A stretch of 64,000 nt of DNA from Candidatus Omnitrophota bacterium (GCA_029261035.1 JAJDCD010000008.1:62001-126000), one strand, 5' to 3'; counted from the first letter of the stretch, positions 29,145 to 38,674 are shown. Numbers and translations are program-made. Notes: a model not told the origin generated them from the letters alone.

Positions 29145-29930
29145 TTATTCGTCCACAAACTGAGGCTGTCTTTTCTCAACAAAAGCTTTCAACCCTTCTT
29201 TCATATCTTTCGTTTCACAAACCTCACCAAAGAGCTCCGCTTCTTTTGAAAACCCCTTCTCAGTACTAGATTCCATACCTTCTCGCATTGCTTGTAGAAT
29301 AAGAGAAATACTTCCCGCAGATTTAGATGCTATTTTTCTAGCCATCCCCAACGAATGCTTCATTAAATCACTGTCTGGAACAACTTGATTAACTAATCCT
29401 ATTCTTAACGCTTCTTGAGAGGAAATAATGTCTCCAGTCAAATTAAGCTCACAAGCTTTCGCTGCTCCACATATCCTCGTTAATCGTTGAGTCCCACCAA
29501 AACCGGGTATGATTCCTAAATTAATTTCAGGTTGCCCAAACCTAGCTTTATCAGAAGCTATTCTAATATGACAAGCCATAGCTAACTCATTCCCCCCGCC
29601 TAGACAAACTCCGTTAATTGCGGCAATTACAGGTTTATCAAGGTTCTCTAGACGGGACAAAATCACTTGACCTCTCCGAGCCATAGCTTCTCCTGTTTTT
29701 TTATCATTTATTTTTATAATCTCTCGAATATCTGCCCCAGCAACAAAAGCAATAGCTCCTTCTCCAGTCAAAATCATTACTTTGACTTCCTTATTTAATT
29801 CATATTCTTCGAGCAACTGCTCTAACTCACTCATTAATTTTGTAGATAACGTGTTTGCTGGCGGATGATTAATCGTTACAATCAAAACATCCTCTTCTTG
29901 AGTTGATTTTAAATACTTAAATGTTGCCAT
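29145..29930 (-). CDS. Enoyl-CoA hydratase (crotonase family)
   Basis: Adds water to trans-2-enoyl-CoA, step two of beta-oxidation. The 261-aa protein shows the oxyanion-hole segment AGADIRE (64-70), GGGNELAMAC with catalytic E115, and PEINLGIIPGFGGTQRL with catalytic E135. Both glutamates typical of true hydratases are present. An AAGGAG ribosome-binding site precedes ATG. It follows the 3-hydroxyacyl-CoA dehydrogenase by 35 nt, which performs the next step. Chain-length preference cannot be read from sequence; short-chain (crotonyl-CoA) is plausible. Confidence 0.92.
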   Translation of the reverse strand: MATFKYLKSTQEEDVLIVTINHPPANTLSTKLMSELEQLLEEYELNKEVKVMILTGEGAIAFVAGADIREIIKINDKKTGEAMARRGQVILSRLENLDKPVIAAINGVCLGGGNELAMACHIRIASDKARFGQPEINLGIIPGFGGTQRLTRICGAAKACELNLTGDIISSQEALRIGLVNQVVPDSDLMKHSLGMARKIASKSAGSISLILQAMREGMESSTEKGFSKEAELFGEVCETKDMKEGLKAFVEKRQPQFVDE

Positions 29931-29965
29931 ATTCTTATCTCCTTATATAAATAGCTAAATTCAAA

Positions 29966-31177
29966 TTAATGATATTCATAAAAACCTTTTCCTGATTTTC
30001 GCCCTAAACACTCCCCATGAACCATTCTTTGAATTAAAGGGGCTGGCCAGAATCTCTCACCATGCTCTCTATACAACTCTTGTAATTTGCCATACACGTG
30101 ATCCAGTCCAATACTATCTGCATATCTTAAAATTCCTACCTTTTCTTGAGGGAACCCAATACCAGCCAAAACTCCTAAATCAATATCAGAAGCCTTAGAA
30201 ACTTGTTCTTGCAAACATAGAGCTGCCTCATTAATCATTGAGAAAACAAGTCTTTCCTGCGAAAAAGCAGATTTTTTATTACCCTGCTCTTTCTGTACTT
30301 TTAAAACGAGCTCGTTTACAGTAGGGTCATCTTCATCTTCAAAATTATAGAAGCCTTTGCCCACCTTTTTACCGTACCGTTTTAAAGAGGTCATTTCTTT
30401 CCAAATCTCCGCAGGTTTCATTCGTTGCCCATATTCGTCCAATAATACTTCAACAACATCAGCACAAATATCTAAACCTACATTATCTACCAAAGTGAAC
30501 GGCCCCATAGGGAATCCAAACTCCACCATTGAAGCATCAATTTCTTTAATACTAGATCCTTCCTGCAAACAATATGCTGCTTCGTTAAGATAAGGCATAA
30601 GTAATCGGTTAATTAAAAACCCAGCGCATTCATTTACACGAATAGGGATTTTTCTCAATGACTCAGAAAACTGTATCATTTGCTGAACGACAGCCTCATC
30701 CGTTTGAAGCCCTGGAATCACCTCAACCAACTTCATTACATGTGCAGGCAAAAAGAAATGAAGTCCCACAACTTTATCAGGACGATTCGTAGCAGATGCA
30801 ATCGCCGATATCGATAGACTAGATGTGTTGGTCGCCAAGATGGCATGTTCAGGTAAATTCTGATCTAATTCTTTAAATATAGACTTCTTTAATTCCATTT
30901 TTTCAGGAACCGCTTCAATAACCAAATCGACATCTTTCAAATCATCAAAAGAAGTTGTTCCGGTAACACCACTCATCTTTTTTTCCATATCTGCAGGGGA
31001 CATTTTTCCAGCATCAACTCTTTTTTGATAAATCGATCGTATTTTAACCAAACCTTTTTGAACAAAACTATCTTCAATATCTTTTAAAACGACCGGTATA
31101 TTTGAATAAGAAACAACTTGGGCAATCTCCGCCCCCATTGCGCCCGCACCAATCACAGCAACTTTATATATATACAT
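29966..31177 (-). CDS. 3-hydroxyacyl-CoA dehydrogenase
   Basis: Oxidises 3-hydroxyacyl-CoA with NAD, step three of beta-oxidation. The 403-aa protein begins with the Rossmann motif VAVIGAGAMGAE (about 7-17), and shows IEAVPE, NTSSLSISAIA and the family signature GLHFFLPAHVMKLVEV with catalytic H140. It carries two copies of the C-terminal helical domain, each ending in GKGFY (GKKVGKGFYNF and GRKSGKGFYEY), as in PaaH-type or FadB-derived stand-alone enzymes; there is no fused hydratase. It is 15 nt downstream of the patatin fusion gene and upstream of crotonase and etfBA. Confidence 0.93.
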   Translation of the reverse strand: MYIYKVAVIGAGAMGAEIAQVVSYSNIPVVLKDIEDSFVQKGLVKIRSIYQKRVDAGKMSPADMEKKMSGVTGTTSFDDLKDVDLVIEAVPEKMELKKSIFKELDQNLPEHAILATNTSSLSISAIASATNRPDKVVGLHFFLPAHVMKLVEVIPGLQTDEAVVQQMIQFSESLRKIPIRVNECAGFLINRLLMPYLNEAAYCLQEGSSIKEIDASMVEFGFPMGPFTLVDNVGLDICADVVEVLLDEYGQRMKPAEIWKEMTSLKRYGKKVGKGFYNFEDEDDPTVNELVLKVQKEQGNKKSAFSQERLVFSMINEAALCLQEQVSKASDIDLGVLAGIGFPQEKVGILRYADSIGLDHVYGKLQELYREHGERFWPAPLIQRMVHGECLGRKSGKGFYEYH

Positions 31178-31191
31178 TAAATTTCCTTTCT

Positions 31192-33282
31192 TTATCGTTC
31201 TTCTAACAAAGCTTTAATCTCATCTAATTTTTCTCTAGCTTTTTCTTCACCAATTTCTATAAATTTCTTTGGCTCATAAAACTCTGCCCAATAACCATCA
31301 GAAACCACAGGATTAATTTGCACATCTGATTCCTGTTCTGCGGTGGAAGAAATTTTATATTCCATAAATTGAATTGTATTCATCAATACATTGAAAATGT
31401 TATCCATATATTTCTTTTCTGTATTTATCTTAAATTGAAGCCAGAGCCGCCCAAAAAAGTTTTTTTCTTTCTTTCGCCTCTCTATAAGATCAACCATTTT
31501 TTTTCTGTACATATCTTTTCTTTCTTCAAATTGAGAAGGTCTAGAAAGAACATTCACTGAAATAATTTTAGAAACCCCCTCCTTAGCCAAAACTTTAACA
31601 GGAAGAGGATCGACAACTCCTCCATCTATATAATATTTTCCTCTTAACTTATAAGGCCTTAATATACCAGGAACCGAAATGCTAGCTCGCAAAGCTGTAG
31701 CAACATCCCCTTCGCTAAAAACTACTTCTTCTGATGAAAATAAACTAGTAGCAACTATTCTCATAGGGGTTCTTAATTCCTGAAATGTTTTATCTTCTAT
31801 CAAAGAACGCATATATTTTAATAAACGGTTCCCTTTAAAAAAGCCTCTGTGAGCCACAGAGAAATCTCTAATTCCTAACAACTTCATAAAAGCCTTACTC
31901 TTAGAGTTTAATCCATATGCAATTTTAACAAGACCATCTGCGTCATACCCTGCAGCCCACATCGTCCCAACAAAAGCACCTATACTGGAACCTGCTATGA
32001 TATCAATAGGAATATTCTCTTCTTCAAGAACTTTAATAACACCTATATGAGCCAATCCAAAAGCTGCACCACTTCCCAAAACAAGCCCAACCAAAGTACC
32101 CGTTATTTCACGAGAAAGGTACCGAACCACCCGACTATAAGGAGATTTTGGATTTTCATTTGCATAAACTACTTCACCGCTAAGAGGGTATTTCCCCATT
32201 TCAGGAACATCGGGAAACAATGCAAATATTTTAGCCAAAAGAATCCGTTCCATTTGTTTCTTGTTTAGAAAAGACGCTTTTTTATTTTGAGTCACCAAAA
32301 CTCGAATATCATTTTTTCCAAATTTAAAAGATTCTTCAAATTCACAGTGTAAAGCTTTCGCTTTTTCTAGATTCTCCCTTTCTCCAGTCGTCAACATATA
32401 AACACAATCAGATTGAGTTAAAATTTTCAAAGACAGATCCTTTAACTCCATAGACATATCCACCAAGACCACATCATAATGAATTAACAAAAATGTTAAA
32501 AGAGAGATTACTTTCTGATCTAGAGTATCTCTTGTCTCATTTTCCATATACAAAAAGTCAAAGCCTGCACGATGTTTATAGATATGTTCTCTCATAGCTT
32601 TTTCGTGATTAAAATCAGCCGTATGTAAATCAAATGCTTTTGCTTTAGTTTTATCAGATTTTTCCAAGATACCCTGCGCTACTTCAACCGCTCGCTCACT
32701 TAAATCAACCACAACTACTTTTTTTCGAGCGTAATGGCAGAGACTTGCAGCAAAGTTCACCAAAAACGAAGTTTTGCCTATTCCTTCAGCAACACTAAAA
32801 ACAGAAATAATTTTACTTCCTGAAACCTTCTCGACATCATATTTTTTCTTTAATCGGTGCCCTAACGAACGAGTCAAATGTAATGACAAGGCAGACATCT
32901 CTTTCATCATAGTTAAAAAATCTTGCTTATCGATCTTAAAAAGCAACGCATCATTCATCGCTTCAACATAAACGGAATGAGGCTTTTCTGTTAATATAGA
33001 TATTTCCCCAAAATAATCCCCTCGATGAAAATAAGCTACGGTCTTTTTTATCTCATCTTCCTCTTTCTGAAAAACTCTAAACCGTCCAGAAATGACAACA
33101 TAAAAAGCATCACCAGATTGACCTTTCTTATAAATCTGGTCGCCTTTTTTACATTCAATTAAACGAGATAATTTTTGAATTGTTTTCAATTCAGATGGGG
33201 AAAGAGATGAAAATAAAGGGATATTCTCTAAAGAATACTCCTTATTAAAGTCTGTTTTTCTGCCGAACAATGAAAAACCCAT
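31192..33282 (-). CDS. Three-domain fusion: cyclic-nucleotide-binding domain, MinD-like P-loop domain and patatin phospholipase
   Basis: A 696-aa cytosolic protein. About 20-130 is a CRP-type cyclic-nucleotide-binding domain (GDQIYKKGQSGDAFYVVISG, then FGEISILT). About 155-350 resembles a ParA/MinD/CpsD P-loop ATPase, with a degenerate Walker A (VAEGIGKTS, K170) and a VVVVDLSE strand. About 395-590 is a patatin/RssA lipase domain with VLGSGAAFGLAHIG, nucleophile elbow GSSIG (S433) and DGG dyad acid D553. It probably hydrolyses membrane lipids. cNMP-binding plus patatin resembles neuropathy target esterase, but the P-loop insertion between them is unusual. It sits beside glycerol and fatty-acid genes. 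Walker A lacks the usual KGG start, so ATP use is uncertain. Confidence 0.85.
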   Translation of the reverse strand: MGFSLFGRKTDFNKEYSLENIPLFSSLSPSELKTIQKLSRLIECKKGDQIYKKGQSGDAFYVVISGRFRVFQKEEDEIKKTVAYFHRGDYFGEISILTEKPHSVYVEAMNDALLFKIDKQDFLTMMKEMSALSLHLTRSLGHRLKKKYDVEKVSGSKIISVFSVAEGIGKTSFLVNFAASLCHYARKKVVVVDLSERAVEVAQGILEKSDKTKAKAFDLHTADFNHEKAMREHIYKHRAGFDFLYMENETRDTLDQKVISLLTFLLIHYDVVLVDMSMELKDLSLKILTQSDCVYMLTTGERENLEKAKALHCEFEESFKFGKNDIRVLVTQNKKASFLNKKQMERILLAKIFALFPDVPEMGKYPLSGEVVYANENPKSPYSRVVRYLSREITGTLVGLVLGSGAAFGLAHIGVIKVLEEENIPIDIIAGSSIGAFVGTMWAAGYDADGLVKIAYGLNSKSKAFMKLLGIRDFSVAHRGFFKGNRLLKYMRSLIEDKTFQELRTPMRIVATSLFSSEEVVFSEGDVATALRASISVPGILRPYKLRGKYYIDGGVVDPLPVKVLAKEGVSKIISVNVLSRPSQFEERKDMYRKKMVDLIERRKKEKNFFGRLWLQFKINTEKKYMDNIFNVLMNTIQFMEYKISSTAEQESDVQINPVVSDGYWAEFYEPKKFIEIGEEKAREKLDEIKALLEER

Positions 33283-33388
33283 ATAAACTAAGCCTTCATA
33301 TGAAATATCAATGGTTTATTATATAAGTCAAAAATGAAATTCTAGGGTATATATATCGACTTAAAAAGGTAAAAACTATAGGGTAGCT

Positions 33389-34105
33389 CTAAGAGGATTT
33401 TAAGACTTTTTCAGGACAGTCCGTGATTACACCATCAAACTTCAACCGTTTCCATTTCGCTACTTCCAAAGGATTATTCACAGTCCAAACATATCTCTTC
33501 AATTTAGAAACAATCAAACATTGTCTCGCAATACTTGAATGGGGGTGAATGGAGTGAAATTGATTTTTTATCGCTTTTTTGGTATTGGTTTTAGGTTTAT
33601 TTTTAAACAAAAAACCTAAACGAATTTTAGGATCTATTTTTTGAATTTCTATTAATAGTTTCTCAGAAAATGAACTCACAATAAACATAGAATAAGGAAT
33701 CTTCTTTTTTGTTATTATGGCAACAAGAGCTTTTGTTATTTCAATATGCTTATTCTGATTTTCCTTTATTTCCAACATCAGCTTTACTTTTGGAAGTAAA
33801 ATACTTATAGCTTCCTCTAATGTAAGGATTCTTTCAAACGATTTTTTATGAAAGGAATTAGCATAATTGAACTTTTTCAAATACTTCAAAGTAGAATCAT
33901 GCACTTTAGCATTTCCATTTGAAAGATGCTTGATGTTTAAGTCATGAATAACAACCAGTTTATTATCTTTTGTAATACGAGCGTCAAATTCAACCATCGG
34001 CAAAGATAACTCTACTGCTTTTTTAAAACTACTTGCTGAGTTCTCTTGAGCTAAAGAAGGGACCCCTCGATGCCCTATAATTAAAAAATTAGATCTATTC
34101 CCCAT
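33389..34105 (-). CDS. Glycerophosphodiester phosphodiesterase
   Basis: Splits glycerophosphodiesters from degraded phospholipids into glycerol 3-phosphate and an alcohol. The 238-aa protein is a short, signal-less (UgpQ-like, cytosolic) version. It has GHRGVPSLAQENS with the catalytic His-Arg, FDARITKDNKLVVIHD with the metal acids and second His, LEIKE, and the closing WTVNN and DGVITDCP. It directly follows glpK (12 nt apart), a natural pairing because both feed glycerol 3-phosphate. Confidence 0.9.
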   Translation of the reverse strand: MGNRSNFLIIGHRGVPSLAQENSASSFKKAVELSLPMVEFDARITKDNKLVVIHDLNIKHLSNGNAKVHDSTLKYLKKFNYANSFHKKSFERILTLEEAISILLPKVKLMLEIKENQNKHIEITKALVAIITKKKIPYSMFIVSSFSEKLLIEIQKIDPKIRLGFLFKNKPKTNTKKAIKNQFHSIHPHSSIARQCLIVSKLKRYVWTVNNPLEVAKWKRLKFDGVITDCPEKVLKSS

Positions 34106-34117
34106 CCCACTTAAGCC

Positions 34118-35611
34118 CTATTTTTCCGAGGAACTAAAAACTCTTTTGACTTGGCTCTGCCAATAAGAATATTGTTCTTCTCTTTTTTTCTTTAACATCT
34201 TAGGATGATATGTATTAAAACCTACTTTTAAATCTAAAGCTTTAGCACTCTTCCAGATTCCAGCTTTTATACCTGCCAATTTAGCAGTCCCCCAAGCAGT
34301 ACTTTCAATCGTATTTGACCTCAAAACGGGGATCCCCAAAATATCAGATTGATATTGCATTAAGAAATTATTTTGACTCACTCCACCATCTACTTTTAAT
34401 GTTTTAATTGGGTTCTTGAATTCTTTGTTAATTAAATTGACCAAATCTTTAGTCTGAAATGCAATCGACTCCAAACTCGCCCTTATAATATGTTCTCGCT
34501 TAACCCCTCGAGTTAGCCCTAAAATAGCTCCTTTAGCCGCAGAGTCCCAATAAGGAGCTCCCAAACCTACAAACGCAGGAACAACGGTCACACCCATCGA
34601 ATCAGGAACAGACAATGCTTTACTCTCTGTTTCTCTCGCTTCTTTAATGAACCCTAATGAATCTCTGAGCCACTGAACTAAAGCTCCAGCAACAAAAATA
34701 GCTCCCTCTAAAGCATAAGCTGGTTTTCCAGAGGAATCACAGGCCATGGTGGTCAAAAGGCCTGATTTTGAAATTATTGCACGCCTTCCTGTATTCATTA
34801 AAAGAAAACAACCTGTTCCATAGGTGTTTTTCATACTTCCTTTTTCATAACACCCCTGACCGTATAAAGCAGATTGCTGATCTCCAATAATCGACATCAC
34901 AGGAATTCCGTCTGGAAGTACTTTAAAACCATCCGTCTTTCCAAATAAACCTCCTGAATCACAAACCTTTGGCTGTAAACCTGCGGGAACTTTAAATAAC
35001 TTAAAAAGCTCCTTGCTCCATATTTTTTTCTTAATATCAAATAAAAGAGTTCTAGAAGCATTCGTGTAATCTGTTGCATGAACACCCGTAAGATTCCAAA
35101 GCAACCAACTGTCAATCGTTCCCCAAATTAGAGAGCCCTTTTTAATGGCTTCTTTACATTTAGAAGAATTTTGAAAAAGCCAAGTCAATTTAGTTCCTGA
35201 AAAATACGGATCGAGTAAAAGGCCTGTCTTTCGGTGAATAGCATTTTCTTTTCCAGCTTTTTTCAATCTCTCACAGATGGGAGAAGATCTTCTATCCTGC
35301 CATACAATAACTCGATGATAGGGCTTTCCTGATTTCTTATTCCAGACAACCACAGACTCACGTTGATTGGTTATCCCAATTGAAACGATTTTATTTTTGC
35401 TAATTTTTGATATGGAGATAGCTCTTTGAATACTCCATTGAACGGATTCTAAGATATTTAAGGGGTCTTGTTCAACCCAACCAGGATGGGGGTAGTATTG
35501 TTTAATCTCACGATATGCCTGGCCGACAACCTTTCCTTTCGAGTCGTAAATAATCGCACGACTTCCAGTAGTTCCTTGATCGATTGAAAGGACATAAGCA
35601 GATTGCTTCAT
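34118..35611 (-). CDS. glpK: Glycerol kinase
   Basis: Phosphorylates glycerol to glycerol 3-phosphate with ATP in the cytosol. The 497-aa protein has the FGGY-kinase start LSIDQGTTGSRAIIYD, GITNQRESVVVWNKKSGKP, WQDRR, GDQQSALYGQGC and KVDGGVSQNNFLMQYQSD. Length and motifs are typical of glycerol kinase rather than of a sugar kinase. An AAGAGG ribosome-binding site precedes ATG. No glpF or glpD is seen in the window. The 128-bp gap upstream contains A/T runs and a TATAAT near 35628 without a convincing -35. Confidence 0.95.
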   Translation of the reverse strand: MKQSAYVLSIDQGTTGSRAIIYDSKGKVVGQAYREIKQYYPHPGWVEQDPLNILESVQWSIQRAISISKISKNKIVSIGITNQRESVVVWNKKSGKPYHRVIVWQDRRSSPICERLKKAGKENAIHRKTGLLLDPYFSGTKLTWLFQNSSKCKEAIKKGSLIWGTIDSWLLWNLTGVHATDYTNASRTLLFDIKKKIWSKELFKLFKVPAGLQPKVCDSGGLFGKTDGFKVLPDGIPVMSIIGDQQSALYGQGCYEKGSMKNTYGTGCFLLMNTGRRAIISKSGLLTTMACDSSGKPAYALEGAIFVAGALVQWLRDSLGFIKEARETESKALSVPDSMGVTVVPAFVGLGAPYWDSAAKGAILGLTRGVKREHIIRASLESIAFQTKDLVNLINKEFKNPIKTLKVDGGVSQNNFLMQYQSDILGIPVLRSNTIESTAWGTAKLAGIKAGIWKSAKALDLKVGFNTYHPKMLKKKREEQYSYWQSQVKRVFSSSEK

Positions 35612-35739
35612 CGAAACCTCTTCTTAGATTATATAAAAAATGTTACTCAATAGTTTTTTAATATTGTAAATAAGATTTCATTAAATTTTTTTTTGGAATT
35701 TTTTTTTGAAAATTAAGTGGTAGGATAAGAAACAATTGA

Positions 35740-36135
35740 TTAAAGACCTTTTAATTCTGGTATCTCTTCAGGGTCTGCAAAATCATTGATTTTATCTTCA
35801 AGCCAATTATTATAAGCAAAGTCTAGAGCTCGAAACTTATCTACCGGATCGATACTTATAAAACGCAAACCATATTCATTGCCAGCATTTTTCTCTTTAA
35901 GTTTTTTAGCCCATACAACTTCAACGCTTACTTCTATTGGTCTGGGATCATCAGGGATACGAACTTCAATATCCATATTCGAATTTACTTTTAAAGCTTC
36001 ATTTGTTGAGATTTTAATACCATCACGTGAAACGTCATGAGTCAGACATGTGACTTTCTTATCTGATTTAGAAGATAAAAATTTAACTGTCATATAAGCA
36101 TCAAATCTTTTAAATCTTCTTTTTTCTTTATTCAT
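35740..36135 (-). CDS. PilZ-domain protein (possible c-di-GMP effector)
   Basis: A 131-aa single-domain protein. The PilZ c-di-GMP-binding signatures are both visible: RRFKR near the N-terminus (R6-R10) and DVSRDG (34-39, the DxSxxG box). The beta-barrel continues through VEVVWAKK and YGLRFISID. A helical tail (FRALDFAYNNWLEDKIND) ends the protein. AAGGAGG ribosome-binding site. Its target is unknown. It is one of two PilZ genes in 1.7 kb. Confidence 0.87.
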   Translation of the reverse strand: MNKEKRRFKRFDAYMTVKFLSSKSDKKVTCLTHDVSRDGIKISTNEALKVNSNMDIEVRIPDDPRPIEVSVEVVWAKKLKEKNAGNEYGLRFISIDPVDKFRALDFAYNNWLEDKINDFADPEEIPELKGL

Positions 36136-36286
36136 CCTATTCCTCCTTTCATCAATTATTAATCATAGAACTATAAAAATAGAACTTTTTTTCATAAGTT
36201 GAAGGAAGTATAACACACGTATTTATACAATACAAGAAAAGCACTTATTTATTTATAACCCATTTTATATCATGGGTTTACAGATA

Positions 36287-36532
36287 TTATCTATTAATTA
36301 TTTCCTGGATTTCAGGGGATTGCATTAGTTCTTGAAATCGCCCCATAGACATGAGCTTCATAAAGTTCTTAGACTTCGTAGCCTCTAGGACTTCTGGGTC
36401 TTCCATGAACTCTTGAAACTTGGGAGAAGACAGTAACTCATTAAAACGACCGTCGCTTTGTAGCTTCGTAAACATAGAAAATAAATCCATTGATGACTTT
36501 GATTTTCCCATTAGACTTTCTAAACCGAACAT
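36287..36532 (-). CDS. Small repeat protein with STI1/DP-like helical motifs
   Basis: An 81-aa protein of unknown function. A motif of the form GRF-[NQ]-EL-x-x-SP-x-x-QE occurs twice (residues about 32-47 and 67-79), with DPEVLEATKSKNF between. Met-rich helices with DP and SP caps are reminiscent of STI1/DP domains, which bind hydrophobic helices in co-chaperones; this is a resemblance, not an assignment. An AGGTGA ribosome-binding site overlaps the yajQ end, so the two genes are coupled. A weak AT-rich hairpin lies downstream near 36258-36275. Confidence 0.65.
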   Translation of the reverse strand: MFGLESLMGKSKSSMDLFSMFTKLQSDGRFNELLSSPKFQEFMEDPEVLEATKSKNFMKLMSMGRFQELMQSPEIQEIINR

Positions 36533-36536
36533 TTTA

Positions 36537-37034
36537 TCACCTATAATTTGTAAATTGTAATGGAATATCCAAAGTAGATTCTTTTAGTGCTTGAATAACA
36601 AACTGTAAATCATCCCTACTTTTCGCTTGCACTCGAACCTGATCTTTTTGGATAGTAGCTTGTACTTTAATTTTCAATTCTTTTATGAGTTTAACGATTT
36701 TCTTGGTGTTTTCTTGAGGTATTCCGGAAACAATCTCTGCATCAACTCTAATAGAACCACCCAAAGCTTCTTCTTCTTTTCCGTATTTCACCGCTTTAGC
36801 AGATATTCCTCTCTTTGAAAATTTAGTTTCCAGAATATCTTTTATAGCTAATAATTTCATATCATCATCAGCAAGAACTGTAAGCTTCTTTGCTTCTTTA
36901 TTTAAAGTAACTTTACTTTTAGACCCTTTAAAATCATACCGTTGAGACAACTCTTTTTGTGTCTGATGAACAGCATTATCTACTTCTTGAAAATCAACTT
37001 CTGATACGATGTCAAAGGATGCTTCCTTACTCAC
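36537..37034 (-). CDS. yajQ: YajQ-family nucleotide (c-di-GMP)-binding protein
   Basis: A 165-aa member of the YajQ family, which in some bacteria binds c-di-GMP and modulates transcription factors. It has the hallmark start [19 protein letters not shown], then [13 protein letters not shown], and the closing [23 protein letters not shown]. It starts with GTG, overlapping the stop codon of the PilZ gene upstream by one base. The pairing supports a c-di-GMP link. Confidence 0.93.
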   Translation of the reverse strand: MSKEASFDIVSEVDFQEVDNAVHQTQKELSQRYDFKGSKSKVTLNKEAKKLTVLADDDMKLLAIKDILETKFSKRGISAKAVKYGKEEEALGGSIRVDAEIVSGIPQENTKKIVKLIKELKIKVQATIQKDQVRVQAKSRDDLQFVIQALKESTLDIPLQFTNYR

Positions 37035-37393
37035 TATACCCCAACCTTTTCTTCGATGAATTTTTTTACCCGATCTCTATCTTCAGGGGAAATATCAAGA
37101 AATTCAACACCCGTATCATATTTCACCTCTTTTTGATGTAAAACTTGACTACGAATGCACCAAACAATTTTTCCAGAACACTCGATTGGAGCTTCTCCTA
37201 ACTTTCCGATATCAAGTTTTAAATCTACTCTTGAGAAAGGTGCAATGGCACTATCCAAAATCAAACAAACACCGCCTTCACCTACATTTTCAGTTTTTGT
37301 GGAAATAAGTTCTGGGGAATTATGTTCTTTAACATTAACATCACATGCAACTTCTATTCGAGGAAATTTACGCTTATTAAACGAGTTCCACAT
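37034..37393 (-). CDS. PilZ-domain protein, variant motif
   Basis: A 119-aa PilZ-like protein. The first motif is RKFPR (R8-R12). The second box is altered: ENVGEGG replaces the usual DxSxxG, with Gly for the Ser. The barrel continues through [11 protein letters not shown] and [16 protein letters not shown], typical of PilZ proteins. The missing Ser may weaken c-di-GMP binding. It is coupled to yajQ. Confidence 0.8.
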   Translation of the reverse strand: MWNSFNKRKFPRIEVACDVNVKEHNSPELISTKTENVGEGGVCLILDSAIAPFSRVDLKLDIGKLGEAPIECSGKIVWCIRSQVLHQKEVKYDTGVEFLDISPEDRDRVKKFIEEKVGV

Positions 37394-37438
37394 CTATTAG
37401 ATCTCCTTATATCTTTTCAAGAATTCTTAATCATGAAA

Positions 37439-38674
37439 TTAAGGGATTAAATTTCGAATAAAACTATCTTGATAGGGTTCCATGGCTGACATTTGCTTAA
37501 ATTTCTGCAAATCCTGCTTAGAAACTTTATAGCTCTCATACTTACCAATCATAACGCGGAAAATCTCACTCCCTCTTCTATTCAAAGTAGGGTCAACAAA
37601 TGCTTTCAAACCACTTAGGTTTAAGTTTTTGATCACCTTTTCAGCACCCTCTCTTGTTTGAGCAACACAAACTTGAATAGAGAAGTACTTTTTCGCAACA
37701 AATGGTGGCGGAGTAGCTGCTCTAGAGTTAGAAGAAGAAACAGCTCTAGAAGAAGTCACTTTGACGTCTTTTTCTTTTTTTACTACTGAGCTAGAAGGCT
37801 TCGAAACAGAAACAACACTTTTAACCACATCACTATTAAGCTCGTTTTTCTGAGAGTTTGAATTCCATAGACTAAAAATTAACAAAGCGGTGCCAATAAT
37901 CGCTAAAGAAAGTAAAACTACTTTTGTTGGAAAGCGTCTCGATAAGTGTGGGGCCTGCTGTCCTAGAACAACAAGAAAAGACAAAAATGATTTAAAAATT
38001 AGAGTCCAAATGTTTTTAATCGATTCTTTAACTTTCAAAATAGCTTGGCCAAGAGATAAAAAAATAGGTGTGAGTTTTACTGTTGGTTTCTTTGGGGAAA
38101 CTAAACTTTCTAAGTCATCATTAATAATAGGACCATCTGATGTTGAGATTTTAGAAAAAGCTTCTGTTTTAGTTTTTTGAATAAAAAAAGCTTCTTCCTC
38201 TTCTTTAACTGAAAAAACTTCTTTACTCAAATCTTCTTCAGGTTCTTTTTCTTCAATCTCTTTTTCCTGTAGTTCACTGGTAAAAGATTTTTCTTCATTA
38301 AGATCTAAATCATTAAATTCATTAAGCTGCTCGAACTCAGTCACTTGGGAGCTTTGATTAAATGCATCAAGTTCGCTTTCACCTACGCTGGACGCCTCAG
38401 AAAAAGATGTTTCTTCTTCTTTCTGAAGAACCTCTTCTTCAGAACTCTGTTTTTCAGCTTCGTTATCATTCTTTTTTCCCAACTCAAAGAGATCGGACTG
38501 AACCATTCCGGCAGGAGTTACTTCAACAGACTTTAAATCGACAGTCTCCTCATTATCTTCTTGACCTGCCTCAGAACCATCTTCCTGATGAAATGCCCCA
38601 TACAAACGTTTCTGAATTTCTTTCTCTGAGAGTATTCTCAAATCCTCATCTTTAGGTTTACCGAACAATGACAT
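37439..38674 (-). CDS. Membrane protein with acidic N-terminus and C-terminal SPOR domain
   Basis: A 411-aa protein. The first 190 residues are Glu/Ser-rich and likely disordered or coiled. Hydrophobic helices follow, with one clear membrane span (VVLLSLAIIGTALLIFSLW, about 250-270). After a Ser/Lys/Val linker, a SPOR domain fills the last 75 residues (YFSIQVCVAQTREGAEKVI to FRVMIGKYESY). SPOR domains bind denuded peptidoglycan at division sites, so an envelope or septal role is likely. The large cytosolic acidic region is not a family feature. GAAGGGAAG ribosome-binding site. Confidence 0.82.
   Translation of the reverse strand: MSLFGKPKDEDLRILSEKEIQKRLYGAFHQEDGSEAGQEDNEETVDLKSVEVTPAGMVQSDLFELGKKNDNEAEKQSSEEEVLQKEEETSFSEASSVGESELDAFNQSSQVTEFEQLNEFNDLDLNEEKSFTSELQEKEIEEKEPEEDLSKEVFSVKEEEEAFFIQKTKTEAFSKISTSDGPIINDDLESLVSPKKPTVKLTPIFLSLGQAILKVKESIKNIWTLIFKSFLSFLVVLGQQAPHLSRRFPTKVVLLSLAIIGTALLIFSLWNSNSQKNELNSDVVKSVVSVSKPSSSVVKKEKDVKVTSSRAVSSSNSRAATPPPFVAKKYFSIQVCVAQTREGAEKVIKNLNLSGLKAFVDPTLNRRGSEIFRVMIGKYESYKVSKQDLQKFKQMSAMEPYQDSFIRNLIP

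Noticed and set aside
36258-36275. AACCCAT/ATGGGTT hairpin as a terminator after the 81-aa gene
   Set aside because: The stem is only 7 bp and AT-rich and no U tract follows on the minus strand.
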